Origin: Heterohyrax brucei
Lineage: Eukaryota; Chordata; Mammalia; Hyracoidea; Procaviidae
Length of the DNA: 64,000 nt
Direction: 5' to 3'
NCBI GenBank assembly: GCA_028571685.1
Contig: CM053162.1
Coordinates: 63,848,351 to 63,912,350, forward strand
The translations under genes were made by a program, and so were the position numbers. Below the pieces are notes generated by a model. It saw only the letters and a list, made by a program, of their open reading frames with translations, did no database searches and had not been told where the DNA came from. Positions 11,853 to 23,523 of the stretch are shown here, piece by piece (within the stretch, counting starts at the first letter, position 1; the number at the start of each line of letters is the position of its first letter).

Positions 11853-14045
11853 GGTTCCTTCCACCCTGTCCTGCAGTCTTCTGCTCAAGTGCCTGAGAAC
11901 GACTTTCTTTAAGGATGACCGTTTCAGTCTTGTTTATGTGAAAACCTGAGGCTCTCCAATGGTGTAGCACAGACTAAGGTGAATCCTGGGGTCTTTTCTC
12001 ATTCAGCGATCAGCGGGTTTTGTGATGGTTACAGTGTGTGGACAGCATGAAAAGCAATTTGCTTCCTCCAGGATTAGTATAATTGTCTGGATGATATTGT
12101 TACTCACTATTGTTTACTTAGAAAGAACTGAAGTAAATTTGTTTAAAGGAAAGTTTTCAGCTATGCTCTAATTGTTATATTGAGCAACTATTCCTCTAAC
12201 AAATATTTATTTGTCTAAGACCTAGGAAATGTTGTAGGCAACTTTAGGATAGAAATTCACGAGAGAGACAAATTCCCTGCCCACTGGGGACTTATATCAG
12301 AAGTATCTTACAAAAAATGGAATAATTGTTGGTTTTCAGGATTTAACTACAGTCAATTAATATTTGTTATTTAAGTTTTTCAAAACTTACAGTATATTTT
12401 AAAATGACAATAGATGACAAACACAGAATCTAACATTTCATTTTCCTAGACATACACTATGTTAGAATAAGCTGGGCTTACGTAAAATTTTGCAAGAGGA
12501 ATTCACATCTCGGTGCCTCTTTTTCACTCTTAATACTGAGCTTCCACATTTTATTGCCTCCTAGTATTCACTATTCTGACTTTTTATGGAAAATTTTAAT
12601 AATTTGGATCCCTTAGAGAAACAATCTGTATGAAGTATTTGTATTGCAGACTATCCTTCTGAGAAATAACTTTCTCACAAGTTGTATAGATGCACTGAAT
12701 TTATTTACTTTCTTTCTTCCACATTTCACTTTCAATCTATCAGCAAATCTTGTTGGCTTTACTTTCAGTTAATACTCAGAATTTTACTACATCTAAAAAT
12801 TTCTAGCACTTACTCCCTCATCCAAGTGTCCATCAACTCTCACCAGAATAATTAAAAACTCTTGTAATTCTTCAATTTGTCTCCTTCCCTTCAATTTGTC
12901 AACCACTGCTATTATTAAAACCATAGCCAGAAGAGCCTAGCATAATCAAAATTAATTGTTGCCTCCCTTCTCCCAAATCCAGTCCCTTATTTGGGGCTGG
13001 ATTCAATTTAAAATTGATCTCCTGTGATGGGATTTGATTGTCTTTATAGCAGCAGTATGTTTTGGCAAGGGAGAAGGTAATCATTCTCCTCTTGAATACA
13101 TAAAGCAGTATGCTAACTGGTCCTTTATAGAAGTGAACTGCATTTTACTTTCAGCAGACTTAGAGGCCGAGAACTTCCAATTTATACAACTAAGCCACCT
13201 CAAATACATAACACAACAGATATTGACCAAAATTCATCCTTGGTGTATGTTTAGTACAAAAAATACAGGATCATCTAACTCTACTTCATAATTTCTTTTA
13301 CAAGTCCTGTTTCCTTCCTGTTACTAGCCGTACTTTTTTCACGTTGACAAGAGTTCGGGTTATTGCTAGCAGCCTATGAGACTTTAAATAAGAGCCTATT
13401 TTTAACACTAATTACAAATATTTCTTCTGTGATTAAATGCTGTTACTGTGCCAGAGGAAACAGAAACGAGTCTGGCTAGTATAGAAAATAAAACATTTAG
13501 CTGACATCTGTCCCAATTTTAAAAGTAATAATTCTACTGCATTTTTCTACTAAAGATGATACTAATATTTCCTAGTGCCCTGATGTCAGAATCAATGACT
13601 TTATAGTCATATGAGTGTTTACAGGCTTTGTGCAGTTATTCTGGTGCTCAAATCAGAGTAAAGTTGCATTTTTGGAAGTGATAGCTGCAATTTCACCATA
13701 ATGAATACATGAACACAATAAGGTGAATTTGTTTATCAGATCTTTTACAGCACAACACCTGATAATCTTGACTGGAAAGTGATTTTACTTGAGATTAATG
13801 AAGCCTGAAAGAGAGGCAAGCCCATTCAGGAATCTGGATCTCAAAGTGGGACTCTAAAGGTTAGTTCATTCAGGGAAGCCTCAGCAGAAAGGTCTGGTGA
13901 TCTACATTGGAAAAATGAGGCATAAAAAGGAAAATGGAGCATGGTTTAGTTTGACAGATATGGATCATCATGAGTTGGAACTGACTCAATTGCAACTGGA
14001 AAAATAAAAGGCTACCAGATATAGCTGGTCTCTTAGACTATAAGC
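11853..14045. other. AT-rich intergenic sequence
   Basis: About 2.2 kb without a recognisable gene. Around 12190-12300 ('aacaaatatttatttgtctaagacctaggaaatg') it resembles an old repeat end. A SINE/RTE 3'-end scrap lies at 13963-14004 ('catgagttggaactgactc'). The rest is unassigned. Confidence 0.4.
13963..14004 (+). repeat. AfroSINE/RTE 3'-end scrap
   Basis: 'gatcatcatgagttggaact' followed by 'gactcaattgcaactgg' matches only the last ~40 bases of the SINE. No clear target duplication was found, unlike the micro-insertions elsewhere. Confidence 0.55.
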
Positions 14046-15295
14046 CACATCCCCCTGTTGTCATGAGGTGCCATGGAATCAGTTCAGACTTGTAATGACT
14101 CTTCTGTACAACAGAATGAAACTACTGGGCTGTATGCTGTAGTTACAGTCACTGTTGTGTTTGAGCCCACTGTGTCAATCCACCTCATTGAGAGTCTGCC
14201 TCATTTTCACTGACCCTCTACTTTAGTGAGCACAGTGTTCTTCTTCAGTCCCTGGTCCCTCCTGGTAACATGTCCAACGTGAGACAAATTCTGGTTGTCT
14301 TCCCTTCTAAGGAGGATTCTGGCTGTGCTTTTTCCAAGATACATTAGATCATTTTTCTTACAGTTCATAGCAGATTCAGTATTCTTCGCTAACACCACAA
14401 TTGGAATGCATCCATTTTTCTTCAGCCTTCCTTATTTATTGTTCAGGTTTTGCATGCATTTGAAGTAATTAAAAATACCATGACTTGGGTTAGGCACATG
14501 TTAGTCCTCAAAGTGAGATCTTTGTTCTTCAATACTTTAAAGTCCTTCACAGCTGATATGCCCAGGGCAGTACATCTTTTGATTTGTTGAATGCTGCTTC
14601 CATGTGCATTGATTATGAATCCAAGTAAATGGAAATTCTTGACAATCTCACTTTTTTCTCCATTTATAATGATTTTGCTTGTAGGTCGAGTTGTGAGGAT
14701 TTTTGTTTTCTTGATGGTGAGGTGTAATCCATAATGAAGACTATTGTCTTTGATTTTGCTTCAAGTCCTCTTCACTTTCAGCATGCAAACTGTATCATCT
14801 GCATGTAATAGGTTGCTAATGCGTCTTCCTCCTGATGCCCTGTTCATCTTTGTATAACCCAGTTTCTTGGATTATTTGCTTTGCATACAGACTAAATAAA
14901 TACAGTAAAAGGATACAATCCTGTAGCACACTATTCCTACCTTTAAACAACACAGCATCCCCTTAATCTGTCCAAACAACTGCCTCTTGGTTTACGTACA
15001 GTTTCCACATGAGCACAGCTAAGTGTTCTGGAATTCCCTGTTCTTTGCACTGTTATCCATGATTATGTTGTGATCCATTGAATTCAATGCCTTCCTTCAC
15101 TCAATAAAACGCAGGTAAACATCTTTCTGGTATTCTCTGCTTTCACCCAAGATCCACCTGACATCAGGAATGATATCACTGATTTCATACTCTCTTCTGA
15201 ATTTGGCATGAATTTCTGGAACTTACCTGTTCGTGCACTTTTGTAAACATTTCCTTTTTAGTATTATTATTTACAGCAAAAAATTTACTCGCTTG

Positions 15296-15391
15296 TAAAC
15301 TGCTCCATAAAGTTTCCAAGGAGGGGGATTTGAACCGCCACCATTTTGGTTAGCAGACACAGCATGTAACCATCACACTGCCAGGGTTTCC
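15296..15391 (-). mobile_element. AfroSINE, 3'-lacking piece inside RTE
   Basis: It contains 'agtttccaaggagggggatttgaaccgcc' and the reverse-complement head 'catcacactgccagggtttcc'. The usual 'gagtcgg' end is missing. Confidence 0.88.
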
Positions 15392-15700
15392 AGTATTAAC
15401 AGTATTGTTCAATTAATTCTGCATTGGCTTTGATAAACTTTCTTTGGAATGTGCGCATGTATGGATCTCTTTCAATTTGGGAGGTAGCTACTTTCCACAT
15501 TGCTTGGTATATATGAGTGAGCTCTTATAGCACTGCATTTATTCACTGAAATGTCTCAATTAGTATTCCATCAACTCGTGTAGCCTTGTTTTTTTTCCCA
15601 ATCCCTTCAGTGTAACGTGGCCATATTCCTTCATTATCATCAGTGCTTGCTCACATGCTGCCCCCTCAAATAGCTGAACATTGACCAATTATTTGGGGTA

Positions 15701-15836
15701 CAAAAAAAAAAAAAAACACTTTTGTTGAGTCAATTCTGATTCATAGTGATTACATAGGACAGAGCAGATGCTCCATAGAATCTCTAAGGAGCACTTAGCA
15801 GCCATAGCACTTAACCACTATGATATCAGGCTTTCC
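15701..15836 (-). mobile_element. AfroSINE inside RTE
   Basis: An A-run (about 15702-15716) is followed by 'ttgttgagtcaattctgattcatagtg' and the head end 'actatgatatcaggctttcc'. The centre has a small deletion. Confidence 0.85.
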
Positions 15837-17211
15837 ATTTTTCATATAGTGACTGTGTATTCTTGCTCTTTCTCTTTGATGCTTCCTGCATTGTTCAGTT
15901 TTTGCCCATAGAATCCTTCAATATTGTTACTAATGGTTGAGTTACCAGACATGTTCCTCTTTGATTTTTATTTTTTATTTTTTCAGTTCTTTCACCTTGA
16001 AAAATACTGAACTTGTTCTGCCCTTTTGGTTTTCTAATCCAGGCTTTTGTACATGTCATGGTAATACTTTGTTTCCTGGAGGCACCCTATAAAAACTTGT
16101 GTTCAGATCTTTCATTTCTTTGTTTATTGCATTGGCTTTAGCTACTATATGTATGTTTAAGAATGAGTTTCCAAGTCTCTTCTCACATCTGTTTTGGTCT
16201 TTTCTTTCTTTTCTGTCTTTTCAATGCACTTTGCTTCATGTATAATGTCTTGGTGTCAACGCTCAACTTGTCTGGTCTTTGCCATTAATGTTTAATATGG
16301 AAAATCGATTCTTGACATGTAAATTCAGGTTGGATATAAACAATGTCACACCTGGACTCCTTTGGACTTGTTTTAACTTTATTCAAATTCAGCTTGAGCT
16401 CATATATGAAGAATTGTTGTGTGCCCCACAGTTGGCCCTTTCCATTATCCTGACTGATGCTAGTGAGCTTCACCATTGTCTCTTTTCACAGGTGTAGTCA
16501 GATTCTTGTGTACTTCAACCAGTGAGGACCACATACCTAGTCACCATTTACATTGCTGAAAAAAGATATTTCTGATGCATAAATATTTGGTCTTGAAAAA
16601 TCTATCACATGATATCTGGCACCATTTCTACCACCGAGGCCATATTTCTCAACTACCAATCTTTGCTCATGTCCAACCTTCACACTCTAATTACCAATAA
16701 TTATCAGTGAGTCTTGATTGCATGGTTGATCAATTTCAGACTGCAGAAGTTGGTAAAAATCTTTACTTTCTCCATCATTGGCCTTAGTGATTGGTTTGTA
16801 AATTTGAGTACTAGTCATATTAGTTAGCCTTCCTGATAGGTTTATGAATATTAGCCTATAATTGACAGCACTGTACTACTGGATAGATCTTGAAATTGTT
16901 TTTGAGGATGAATGTAACTGTATTCCTCTTCATCATTCCCAGAATAGTAGACCATGTGATTACTCAATCCAAAATGCCTGATGCTAGTCCATTTCAGGTT
17001 ATTAATGGCTGGAATACCGATTTTCAAGAGGTCCATTTCATTTTTTAAACTTTCATTTTTTTCTTGATTCTTAGTTCATGCATTCTACATTTTGATTACT
17101 AATGGATGTTTGCAGCAGTTTTTTCTCATTTTGATGAAATCAAATTGCACAAAGAATTTTAGAAAGCCAGATAATACTAGTGTTGCCTGGCCACCAAGAC
17201 TGTGCCATATG

Positions 17212-17335
17212 AAAGTTCTGGTGGCGTAGTGCTTAAGAGATATGGTTGCCAACCAAAAGTTTGAAAGTTCGTATCTAGCAGGTATTCCATGGAAACTCTA
17301 TGGGATAGAATTGACTCTGTAGCAACAAGTATTGG
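17212..17335 (+). mobile_element. AfroSINE, decayed
   Basis: The head 'gttctggtggcgtagtgctt' and 'ggaaactctatgggatagaattgactctgtagcaac' are joined with the central block lost. Confidence 0.82.
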
Positions 17336-17727
17336 ATATAGTGTCCATGGAAGATTAAGGCATTCCCGTTACTCGAAATAGGAAGCATAATGTAGAAAAT
17401 CTTTGTCTCACGCTCATGGACACTTAGTTTTAGCTCATTAAGCATTATTAAAGTCAAATATTGCTTTTGAGATTTTAATCTTTAGTATGATAAAGTAGAC
17501 CTTTTTAGCCCTCTTGACCCACCCCAGGCAAACTGTCAATCACAAAGTGGCTTTAGATGTTTGTTGGCTGTGGGTGATGTACAAGCTCCGTGTGTGCAGC
17601 AGCGAGGGAGGCAGGGCCCCTTAGAAGGCAAGGAAACTACCTTGATTCTTTAGTTTGCTTTTCTATCCCACTTCTAGCACTTAGACTTAAACTTGAAAGT
17701 CCTTGTAAACAACAACAACAAAAAAAA
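17336..17727. other. Intergenic sequence, no gene seen
   Basis: No repeat or gene was recognised. A 60-codon minus frame (17275-17457) overlaps SINE sequence and is treated as chance. Confidence 0.4.
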
Positions 17728-17872
17728 TCCTGGTATTCAAGTCAGACCCATAGCACACCTATAGACAGAACTGAACTGCCCTATAGAACTTTCAGCCAGC
17801 AACTGGTGGATTTGAACTCCCAACTTTTTGGTTAACTGTTGTAGAACTTAACCACTGCACCACCAAACTCTT
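17728..17872 (-). mobile_element. AfroSINE
   Basis: Reverse complement of the SINE body ('ctatagaactttcagccagcaactggtgg') and head ('aaccactgcaccaccaaactcttcc'). Confidence 0.9.
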
Positions 17873-17987
17873 CCACCCAGTAACTCAGATAGTCTCTGAT
17901 TCATTTGTAGGTGTTTTCAGCTTTCAGTGGTTCATTTGTATAGGCACCAATAAAATGTTTTCTTGAGGAGCTCCGAAGAGAGCCCTA

Positions 17988-18202
17988 GTGATGTCCTGGT
18001 TAAATGCTCAGTTGCTAACCTGAAGCCAAGCCAAGCCAAGCCAAGTGCCTGAAAGTGGTTCAAATCCACCTATAAGAGAAAGACATGGCAATCTTCTCCC
18101 ATAAACTTGACAGCCTAGAGATCCTGTCAGGCAATTCTACTCTGTTCTATGGGTTGCAATGAATCAGAATCAACTCAGTGGGCAGTGGGTTTGGTGTGGA
18201 GT
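17988..18202 (+). mobile_element. AfroSINE, long variant, carrying a tail-only insertion
   Basis: This copy has the extra internal block 'aagacatggcaatcttctcccataaacttgacagcctagag' that distinguishes a longer SINE subtype from the short form common in the window. It is interrupted at 18025-18047 by a 23-bp (GCCAA)n-type insertion. Confidence 0.9.
18025..18047 (-). repeat. Tail-only micro-insertion (23 bp)
   Basis: Four GCCAA units then GTG, the reverse complement of CACTTGGC(TTGGC)n. Exact 6-bp direct repeats CCTGAA flank it (18019-18024 and 18048-18053), and removing one repeat plus the insert leaves a continuous SINE. Confidence 0.75.
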
Positions 18203-18589
18203 TTTGGAGGTGTTCTGGAGATCGTTAAGATAATTAAAATAATCAGCTCATACTGATATAACTTTATTTTAGCCCCTATATGGTTGTGATGATAGTTGAA
18301 GAGGCAATTTGTAAAGTTAATAATTGAAAGGTGGCTGGTCATTGAGTCATTGTCTCATTTTTTTTTAAGAGTTTATAATTTGGAACAGAAATACTGGCCA
18401 TGGGACACAAATTTTATCAATCTTATTAGATAGTGCCAATTTGTTCCCTTAAAAGGTTAAACTGACTTACGTATCTACAGTATACCGAAGGACATGTGGC
18501 TTTTCATCCTGTCCCACACAGAGCATTCCCTGGGTTAAAACAATGAGAGCAGTATTATATTTCATGTAATACTAATTCTTTTTTTTTTT
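18203..18589. other. AT-rich intergenic sequence
   Basis: No recognisable gene or repeat. A T-run lies at about 18579-18590, next to the old L1. Confidence 0.4.
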
Positions 18590-19304
18590 TATCAATAATG
18601 AGATTATTGTCCATTTCTGTGACCCCCTACTGAAGTTCTGAATTTTTCAGTGTTTTTTGGCCAGTAATGTTCCTTTCCCCATTCATTTTTTAAAACACGT
18701 TTCACTTTTAATTTATTTGTTTGTGTACATGAATTTCCTACTGATTTGTAGGCTCCTAATATATTCCAGATTGTGATCTTTCTCATATCCTAAATGTGAT
18801 CATTTCTTCTTATTGTACGTTGTCTTTCCATTTTCTTGTGTTGTATTTGATTGACTGCTTTTCTATTAAGGTTAAGCGGAACCAAGACGTTTGATCTCTT
18901 GTTTGCAAAATCTGTCCTTACCCTAAAGACTTAAAGATATTTTCCGTGTTTTAGTCTAAAATTTTGAAGTTTCTTTTTACTGACATTTTCATTCACTTTG
19001 GATTTTTTTAACATCTGGTAAAAGCAATATTATTTAAAATTACTTTTTTAGATAGAAATTGATTGTATTAGCAATGTTAATTGATCAGGCTTCCTTCTCT
19101 AATCCTCTGCATTGCCAGATCATTTACATATGTTTTCAGGCATGTAAATTAGTGAGTCTAGAATTTATTTTGTTACTTTGAATTGTGTCTGTCATTTGCT
19201 TTCAACATACTATTTTTTATTGTTGTAATAATATAGAGGACATATTTATCAACTGATCATTTTTTATTTTTATCAGTTAATAGTAAATGTTGATCTGTAG
19301 TAAT

Positions 19305-19378
19305 GGGGGTCAGTTCTACCCCGACCCCTAGGGTCGCCATGAGTCGGATCCAACTCGATGGCACTTGGCTTGGCTGGC
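19305..19378 (+). repeat. 3'-end-only SINE/RTE insertion (74 bp)
   Basis: Only the last 74 bases are present, from 'gggtcagttctaccccgacc' to a 'gcacttggcttggctggc' tail. Direct repeats AGTAAT flank it (19299-19304 and 19379-19384). It is the least diverged and longest of the micro-insertions and differs from neighbouring full SINEs in its end and tail. Confidence 0.8.
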
Positions 19379-19744
19379 AGTAATAATAAGACATGTACAT
19401 TATTCTTATTCAGAACAAAAGCCTTTCTCTTTACCATGCATCATTTAGTACAGACAGCACCTGATGTAGGAGGGAATTTTCTTCTGATTACCCTGTAGAA
19501 AGCCAGTTCTAACTTAAGTCAAGTGCTATTTATTTTTAAGTGTTCATTATTATTGCCTTTTATTATCAATATCTTTATAAATCGCATCTATCTTTGAGGT
19601 TGTGATGAGAATGAGAATATAAGCAAACTATACACTGCAACGTTGTGTATAGGGCATATTATTAACGATGAAACCAAACCTACTGCAATCTAGTACGTTT
19701 GGACTCTTGACAAACTTATACTAATGATTTCAAAACAAGAAACA

Positions 19745-19872
19745 TCGTGGTGGAGTCGATTCCAACTCATGGCAGCCCTACAGGAAAGAATAAAACTGCC
19801 TTGTACAGAGTTTCCAAGAAGTGCCTGATGGATTTGAGCTGCTGACCTTTTGGTAATTAGCAGAATTCTTAA
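19745..19872 (-). mobile_element. AfroSINE, left arm of an inverted pair
   Basis: Reverse complement of end ('gtggagtcgattccaactcatgg') through 'ctgatggatttgagctgctgacc'. The next SINE begins immediately and points the other way. Confidence 0.9.
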
Positions 19873-20022
19873 TGGGAAACTCTGATGGCTGGTGGTTAAG
19901 TGCAACATCCATCTGCTAACCAAAAGGTCAGCAGTTTGAATCCACCAGGGGCTCCTTGGAAATTCTGTGGGCAGTTCCACCCTGCTCTATAGGATTGCTG
20001 TGAGGCAGAATTGACTCCACGG
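19873..20022 (+). mobile_element. AfroSINE, right arm of an inverted pair
   Basis: It runs from head 'gggaaactctgatggctggt' to 'gaggcagaattgactccacgg' and ends in a T-run. It abuts the minus-strand SINE head to head. Confidence 0.92.
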
Positions 20023-21073
20023 CAATTTTTTTTCTCCATAATCACTAACCACCAGTGTTTCAAGATGTAAAAGATGAAAAAAATAAAAGCAGCTGTGAAT
20101 CTGGTTCTTTGTACTTCAAATACATCGTAAGTCAAGGACCACCTGTATTAGACTTTTAGCTTCCTTTGGTTGCAATAGTATTGAATTTATAGCGATTTTA
20201 GAAAGAGCTGACATACCAAAAATAGACATTTTGTATTCATCAGTGTGACGTACCTGTCCTTCAAGCTCCGTCTCCTGTCAGAAAGTTTTGATTGTCTCCA
20301 TAAGTATGTAGGTTGTATTACTTAGATTCTTACTTTAATTTTGAAGGTAAATAGTGTATTAATAAAAAAATTGGTATTTTCTATTAATATCTTCAAAGAT
20401 TGCTAAACTTTCTTATTAGCTTATAATCATAGTGCTACAGAGAATAATATTGGTCTTATGCTCTTCAGTCAGTTAATTTATTTTTCTTGGCTCAGTTCAG
20501 TGATGGAAACTTTTAGAATCATTAGTACAAGTTAAACAAAATCATTAATAGTGGTTATAATTGTATTACTTCTGATTTTGAAAGAAAAAGAGTGCTTAAA
20601 GTTTCACTATAAAGATAAAAATTACAGATTAATTTCAGATTCCTCTGTCACACCGCAGTCATTTCCATCTAATCTAATATCTTATAGAGTTTTATGTGCA
20701 ACTGAATGTTAGTGGTACCAATTCTGTATTTTAAATGATAACATAGTTTTTTTTTCTAACGTTATCACCATCGCGTAACTGAAATAAATCAGATATATGT
20801 GTACATTTTTAGATATGTATCTCCATACAAATTATTGCATTCGATTTGATGACAATTAGTGCAGGAATTTTTTCTTTTATGTTCATGAGTTAGACCGATC
20901 ACCTTTTGTGATTCTCTGTAGAGAAATCTTGACCTGTGGGTCTATTTATTGGTTTGTTTGTAACTGTGATTCAGTGTTTTTAGTGTGAACAGCTCTACTC
21001 TGTTTTTAAAGTTTGTTTCATATTTGTTTTCCAAAAACTATTTTTTTCCCAAGTTTATTTCATCGTTGTTGAC

Positions 21074-21562
21074 TGCCATGGATTGAATTGTGTTCCCTCC
21101 AAAATCTGTAGCAGTTTGGCGGAGCAGTGCCTCCTGGTGTTGTGCGATGTTTCTCCACTTTGTAGAGCCTTCCTCTCCAAGGAAGGTGGGTGGGCCAGCA
21201 GTTGTGTTGGTGGGTTAGGACTCGGGATATGGGACTGTTTTGTGCCTTGAGGCAGTCTCTTCAGATATAGGAGAGGGAAGATAAAAGAGAGATCTGGAGG
21301 ACCTCCTACCACCAAGAAGCAGTGATGGGAACTGAGCACATCCTTTGAAAACGACTGAGGTCCCTGTGCCTCAGAATCTTCCAGTCCGTGGGAAGATTGG
21401 CTACAAGGACCTTCCTCCAGTGCCAGTAGAGGAAGCCATCCTCTGCAGCTGACACCTTGAGTTTAGATTTTGGCCTCCTGGACTGTGACAAAATGAAAGT
21501 ACTCTTTTTAAAATCATCCATTTGTGTTATTTCTGTTAAAGCAGCACTAGACGACTCAGCCA
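21074..21562 (+). mobile_element. Solo LTR, ERV-L/MaLR type
   Basis: A 489-bp unit starting TGCCATGG and ending GCCA, flanked by an exact 5-bp target duplication TTGAC (21069-21073 and 21563-21567). The ends 'ggattgaattgtgttccctcc' and 'atccatttgtgttatttctgttaaagcagcactag' match a second LTR here (59612-60126). The 5-bp duplication suits ERV-L/MaLR elements. It sits within the old minus-strand L1. Confidence 0.82.
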
Positions 21563-21925
21563 TTGACAATATGCTCAGCAAAATACGCCAGTTCAATGGT
21601 CTCTACATATACAATTTAGTGATGCTAATTACATTCTTTTCTATTATTTTTAAAATAATATACCCTTATCTGTCTTTCCTAACCATGTATGATATTTCTA
21701 GTAAATCTTACCAGGATCTTTTCTCTTTCTCTCTGATCAATCTGCTAGAGCTTTTATTTTTGTTATTTTGTTAGTCTTTCACAATAAATCACTTGCTGCT
21801 ACTTTTTCTTCTCTTTCCTATGATTTTTTTAACTTAATTACTCTACTGCTGACTTTATTTTGTTCTTTTTTTCTTTTTTCCTAACTTCCTGTTAGATTAT
21901 TATACAAATGAAAATTTGTGATAAA

Positions 21926-22019
21926 ATTTTCATGAAGTATTATTTGCGCTTCACCTCACGTCATATTTTCATTTTTCTTATCCAAATTGCACTTAAAATT
22001 TTCTCTCATATTTTTAATT
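21926..22019. other. Short unassigned AT-rich stretch
   Basis: Possibly a continuation of the old L1. No clear match. Confidence 0.3.
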
Positions 22020-22165
22020 TAACCTCAGACTAATGGTTAAGCACTCAGCTGTTAACCAAATGATTGGCACCTGGAATCTACAGCCACTGCTTGGAAATCC
22101 TATGGGACAGTTCTACCCTGCCCTATATGGGCATTTTGACTCAAAATCAACTATGTGGCAATGTG
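22020..22165 (+). mobile_element. AfroSINE, diverged
   Basis: 'ctaatggttaagcactcagctgttaacc' head and 'cttggaaatcctatgggacagttctaccctgccctata' body. The end is degraded. Confidence 0.83.
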
Positions 22166-22283
22166 GTACATAATTCTCAAATAAAGACCTGATTTATTTG
22201 AGGCTTTTATTAGTGACTCCGTGGGGAACATACCAAAACACTGCCCAGTCTTGTTTCCTCACATTCATTGCTATGTTGTAGAA

Positions 22284-22365
22284 TATTGTTGTAGCCACTG
22301 TGTCAATCCATTTCATTGAGAGGCTTCCTCCTTCTGCTGACCCTCTAGACCCTTTGAGCACTGAA
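22284..22365 (-). mobile_element. RTE 3'-region fragment
   Basis: 'ccactgtgtcaatccatttcattgagaggcttcctcc' matches the same block of the RTE copies at 14166 and 62027. Confidence 0.75.
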
Positions 22366-22521
22366 TATAAAATTGACTAACAATTAGAAATACCACCCTT
22401 AACACTTTTACCCTGAAATGCACTGAGTTGTTTATGAAATAGCACATGTTCAATATTTATAATAAGATTGTAGTATAACTTACAAAAACTGTTACTAATT
22501 TGGGAATGTTATGTTCTTCAA

Positions 22522-22673
22522 AGAGCCCTGATGGTGCAGTGGTTAACAATTACAACTACTAACCAAAAGGTCAGCATTTCAAATACACTAGCTTCTCTTT
22601 GTAAACTCAATGGGGCAGTTCTACTCTGTCCTATAGGGTCACCAGGAGTTGGAATTGACTCAATAACAGCATT
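22522..22673 (+). mobile_element. AfroSINE
   Basis: A well-kept head ('agccctgatggtgcagtggt'), middle ('tgtcctatagggtcaccagg') and end ('gttggaattgactcaataac'), followed by a T-run. Confidence 0.92.
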
Positions 22674-22704
22674 TTTTTTTTTTTAAATATCCTTCAACAC
22701 AAAA

Positions 22705-23315
22705 ATTGTTACTGGGCCAATAAACAACATCAAGGAGAATAAACTGAAATGGTACAGGATTTTACTTTACTTGGTTCCACAATCAGTGCCCATGGAAACA
22801 GTAGTCAAGAAATCAAATAAGGTATCAGACTGGGCAAATCTGCTGCAAGAGACTTCTTTAGACTACTCAGTCACATTGTATGCATGCAAAAGCTGGACTA
22901 TGAACAGAGAAGACAGAAGAAGAATTGATGCCTTTGAATTGTGGTGTCAGGGAAGAATACTGAATGTGCCATGGACTGCCAAAAGAACCAACAGATCTGT
23001 TCTGGAAGAAGTACAACCAGAGTGCTCCTTGGAAGCAAGGATGGCAAGACTGCATCTTACATTCTTTCGGCATCCTGTCAGGAAAGATCAGTTCCTGGAG
23101 AAGGACATCATGCTTGGTAGAGTAGAGGGCCAACAAAAAAGAGGAAGACCCTAGACGAGATGGCTTGACACGGTGGCCGCAACATTGGGCTTAAGCATAA
23201 AAATGATTGTGAACACGGTGCAAGACCCGGCAGTGTTTCGTTCTGTTGTTCAGAGTCACTATGAGTCAGAACTGACTCAACGACACCTAACGACGACAGA
23301 CTACTCAAAAACAAA
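22705..23315 (+). mobile_element. RTE 3' end, with C-terminal ORF piece
   Basis: A 127-codon open frame (22771-23154) encodes the C-terminal part of an RTE/BovB-type ORF2: 'CKSWTMNREDRRRIDAFELW', then 'WTAKRTNRSVLEE' and 'LGRVEGQQKRGRP'. The frame hits a stop, but the remaining C-terminal codons (WLDTVA..., about 23158-23280) follow. The 3' end reads 'gagtcagaactgactcaacgacacctaacgacgac', the RTE end that the SINE end also resembles. The RT core is absent, so it is a 5'-truncated insertion. Confidence 0.9.
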
Positions 23316-23373
23316 GATACCACTTTGAGGAATAAGGTGAACCTATTCCAAGCCGTGATTTTTTTCACTCATC

Positions 23374-23523
23374 TCATATTCTTGCAAAAGCTAGACAATG
23401 AATAAAGAACTTTGAACAAGAGTTAATGTCTTTGAATCATGGTGTCAGCACAGAATATTGAACATACCATGGGCTGCCAGAAGAACTAACAACACAGTGA
23501 TCCTGGGAAGTGAGGATGGTGAG
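23374..23523 (+). mobile_element. RTE piece, arm of a fold-back
   Basis: About 150 bp of the same C-terminal region as 22890-23045 ('gcaaaagctagacaatgaat', 'catgggctgccagaagaact'). It ends at 23523, where the adjoining sequence turns into its own reverse complement. Confidence 0.8.

Larger units (their letters stand above)
14046..17200 (-). mobile_element. RTE (BovB-like) LINE, long copy
   Basis: RTE elements carry one long ORF with endonuclease then reverse transcriptase. Read on the minus strand, this copy runs from the endonuclease side (near 17100) to the 3' end (near 14050). The RT-to-C-terminus portion at 14050-15300 is co-linear with the RTE copies at 23524-24838, 49225-51385 and 61905-63057. 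Recognisable shared blocks include 'tttttgttttcttgatggtgaggtgtaatcc' (14700) and 'tatcatctgcatgtaataggttgctaatgcg' (14795). The frame is destroyed: the longest open pieces are about 60 codons. Two SINEs (15296-15391 and 15701-15836) interrupt it. Confidence 0.85.
18590..21925 (-). mobile_element. Old L1 LINE fragment(s), minus strand
   Basis: On the minus strand the order is consistent with L1: RT-region sequence near 21570-21900 and 20150-20450, and the ORF2 C-terminal part near 18880-18980. For example, 'gtattgaatttatagcgattttagaaagagctgacat' at 20180 and 'ttgcaaaatctgtccttaccctaaagacttaaagat' at 18905 are reverse complements of decayed L1 ORF2. No open frame survives. It is split by a tail-only insertion (19305-19378), an inverted SINE pair (19745-20022) and a solo LTR (21074-21562). 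Confidence 0.65.
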
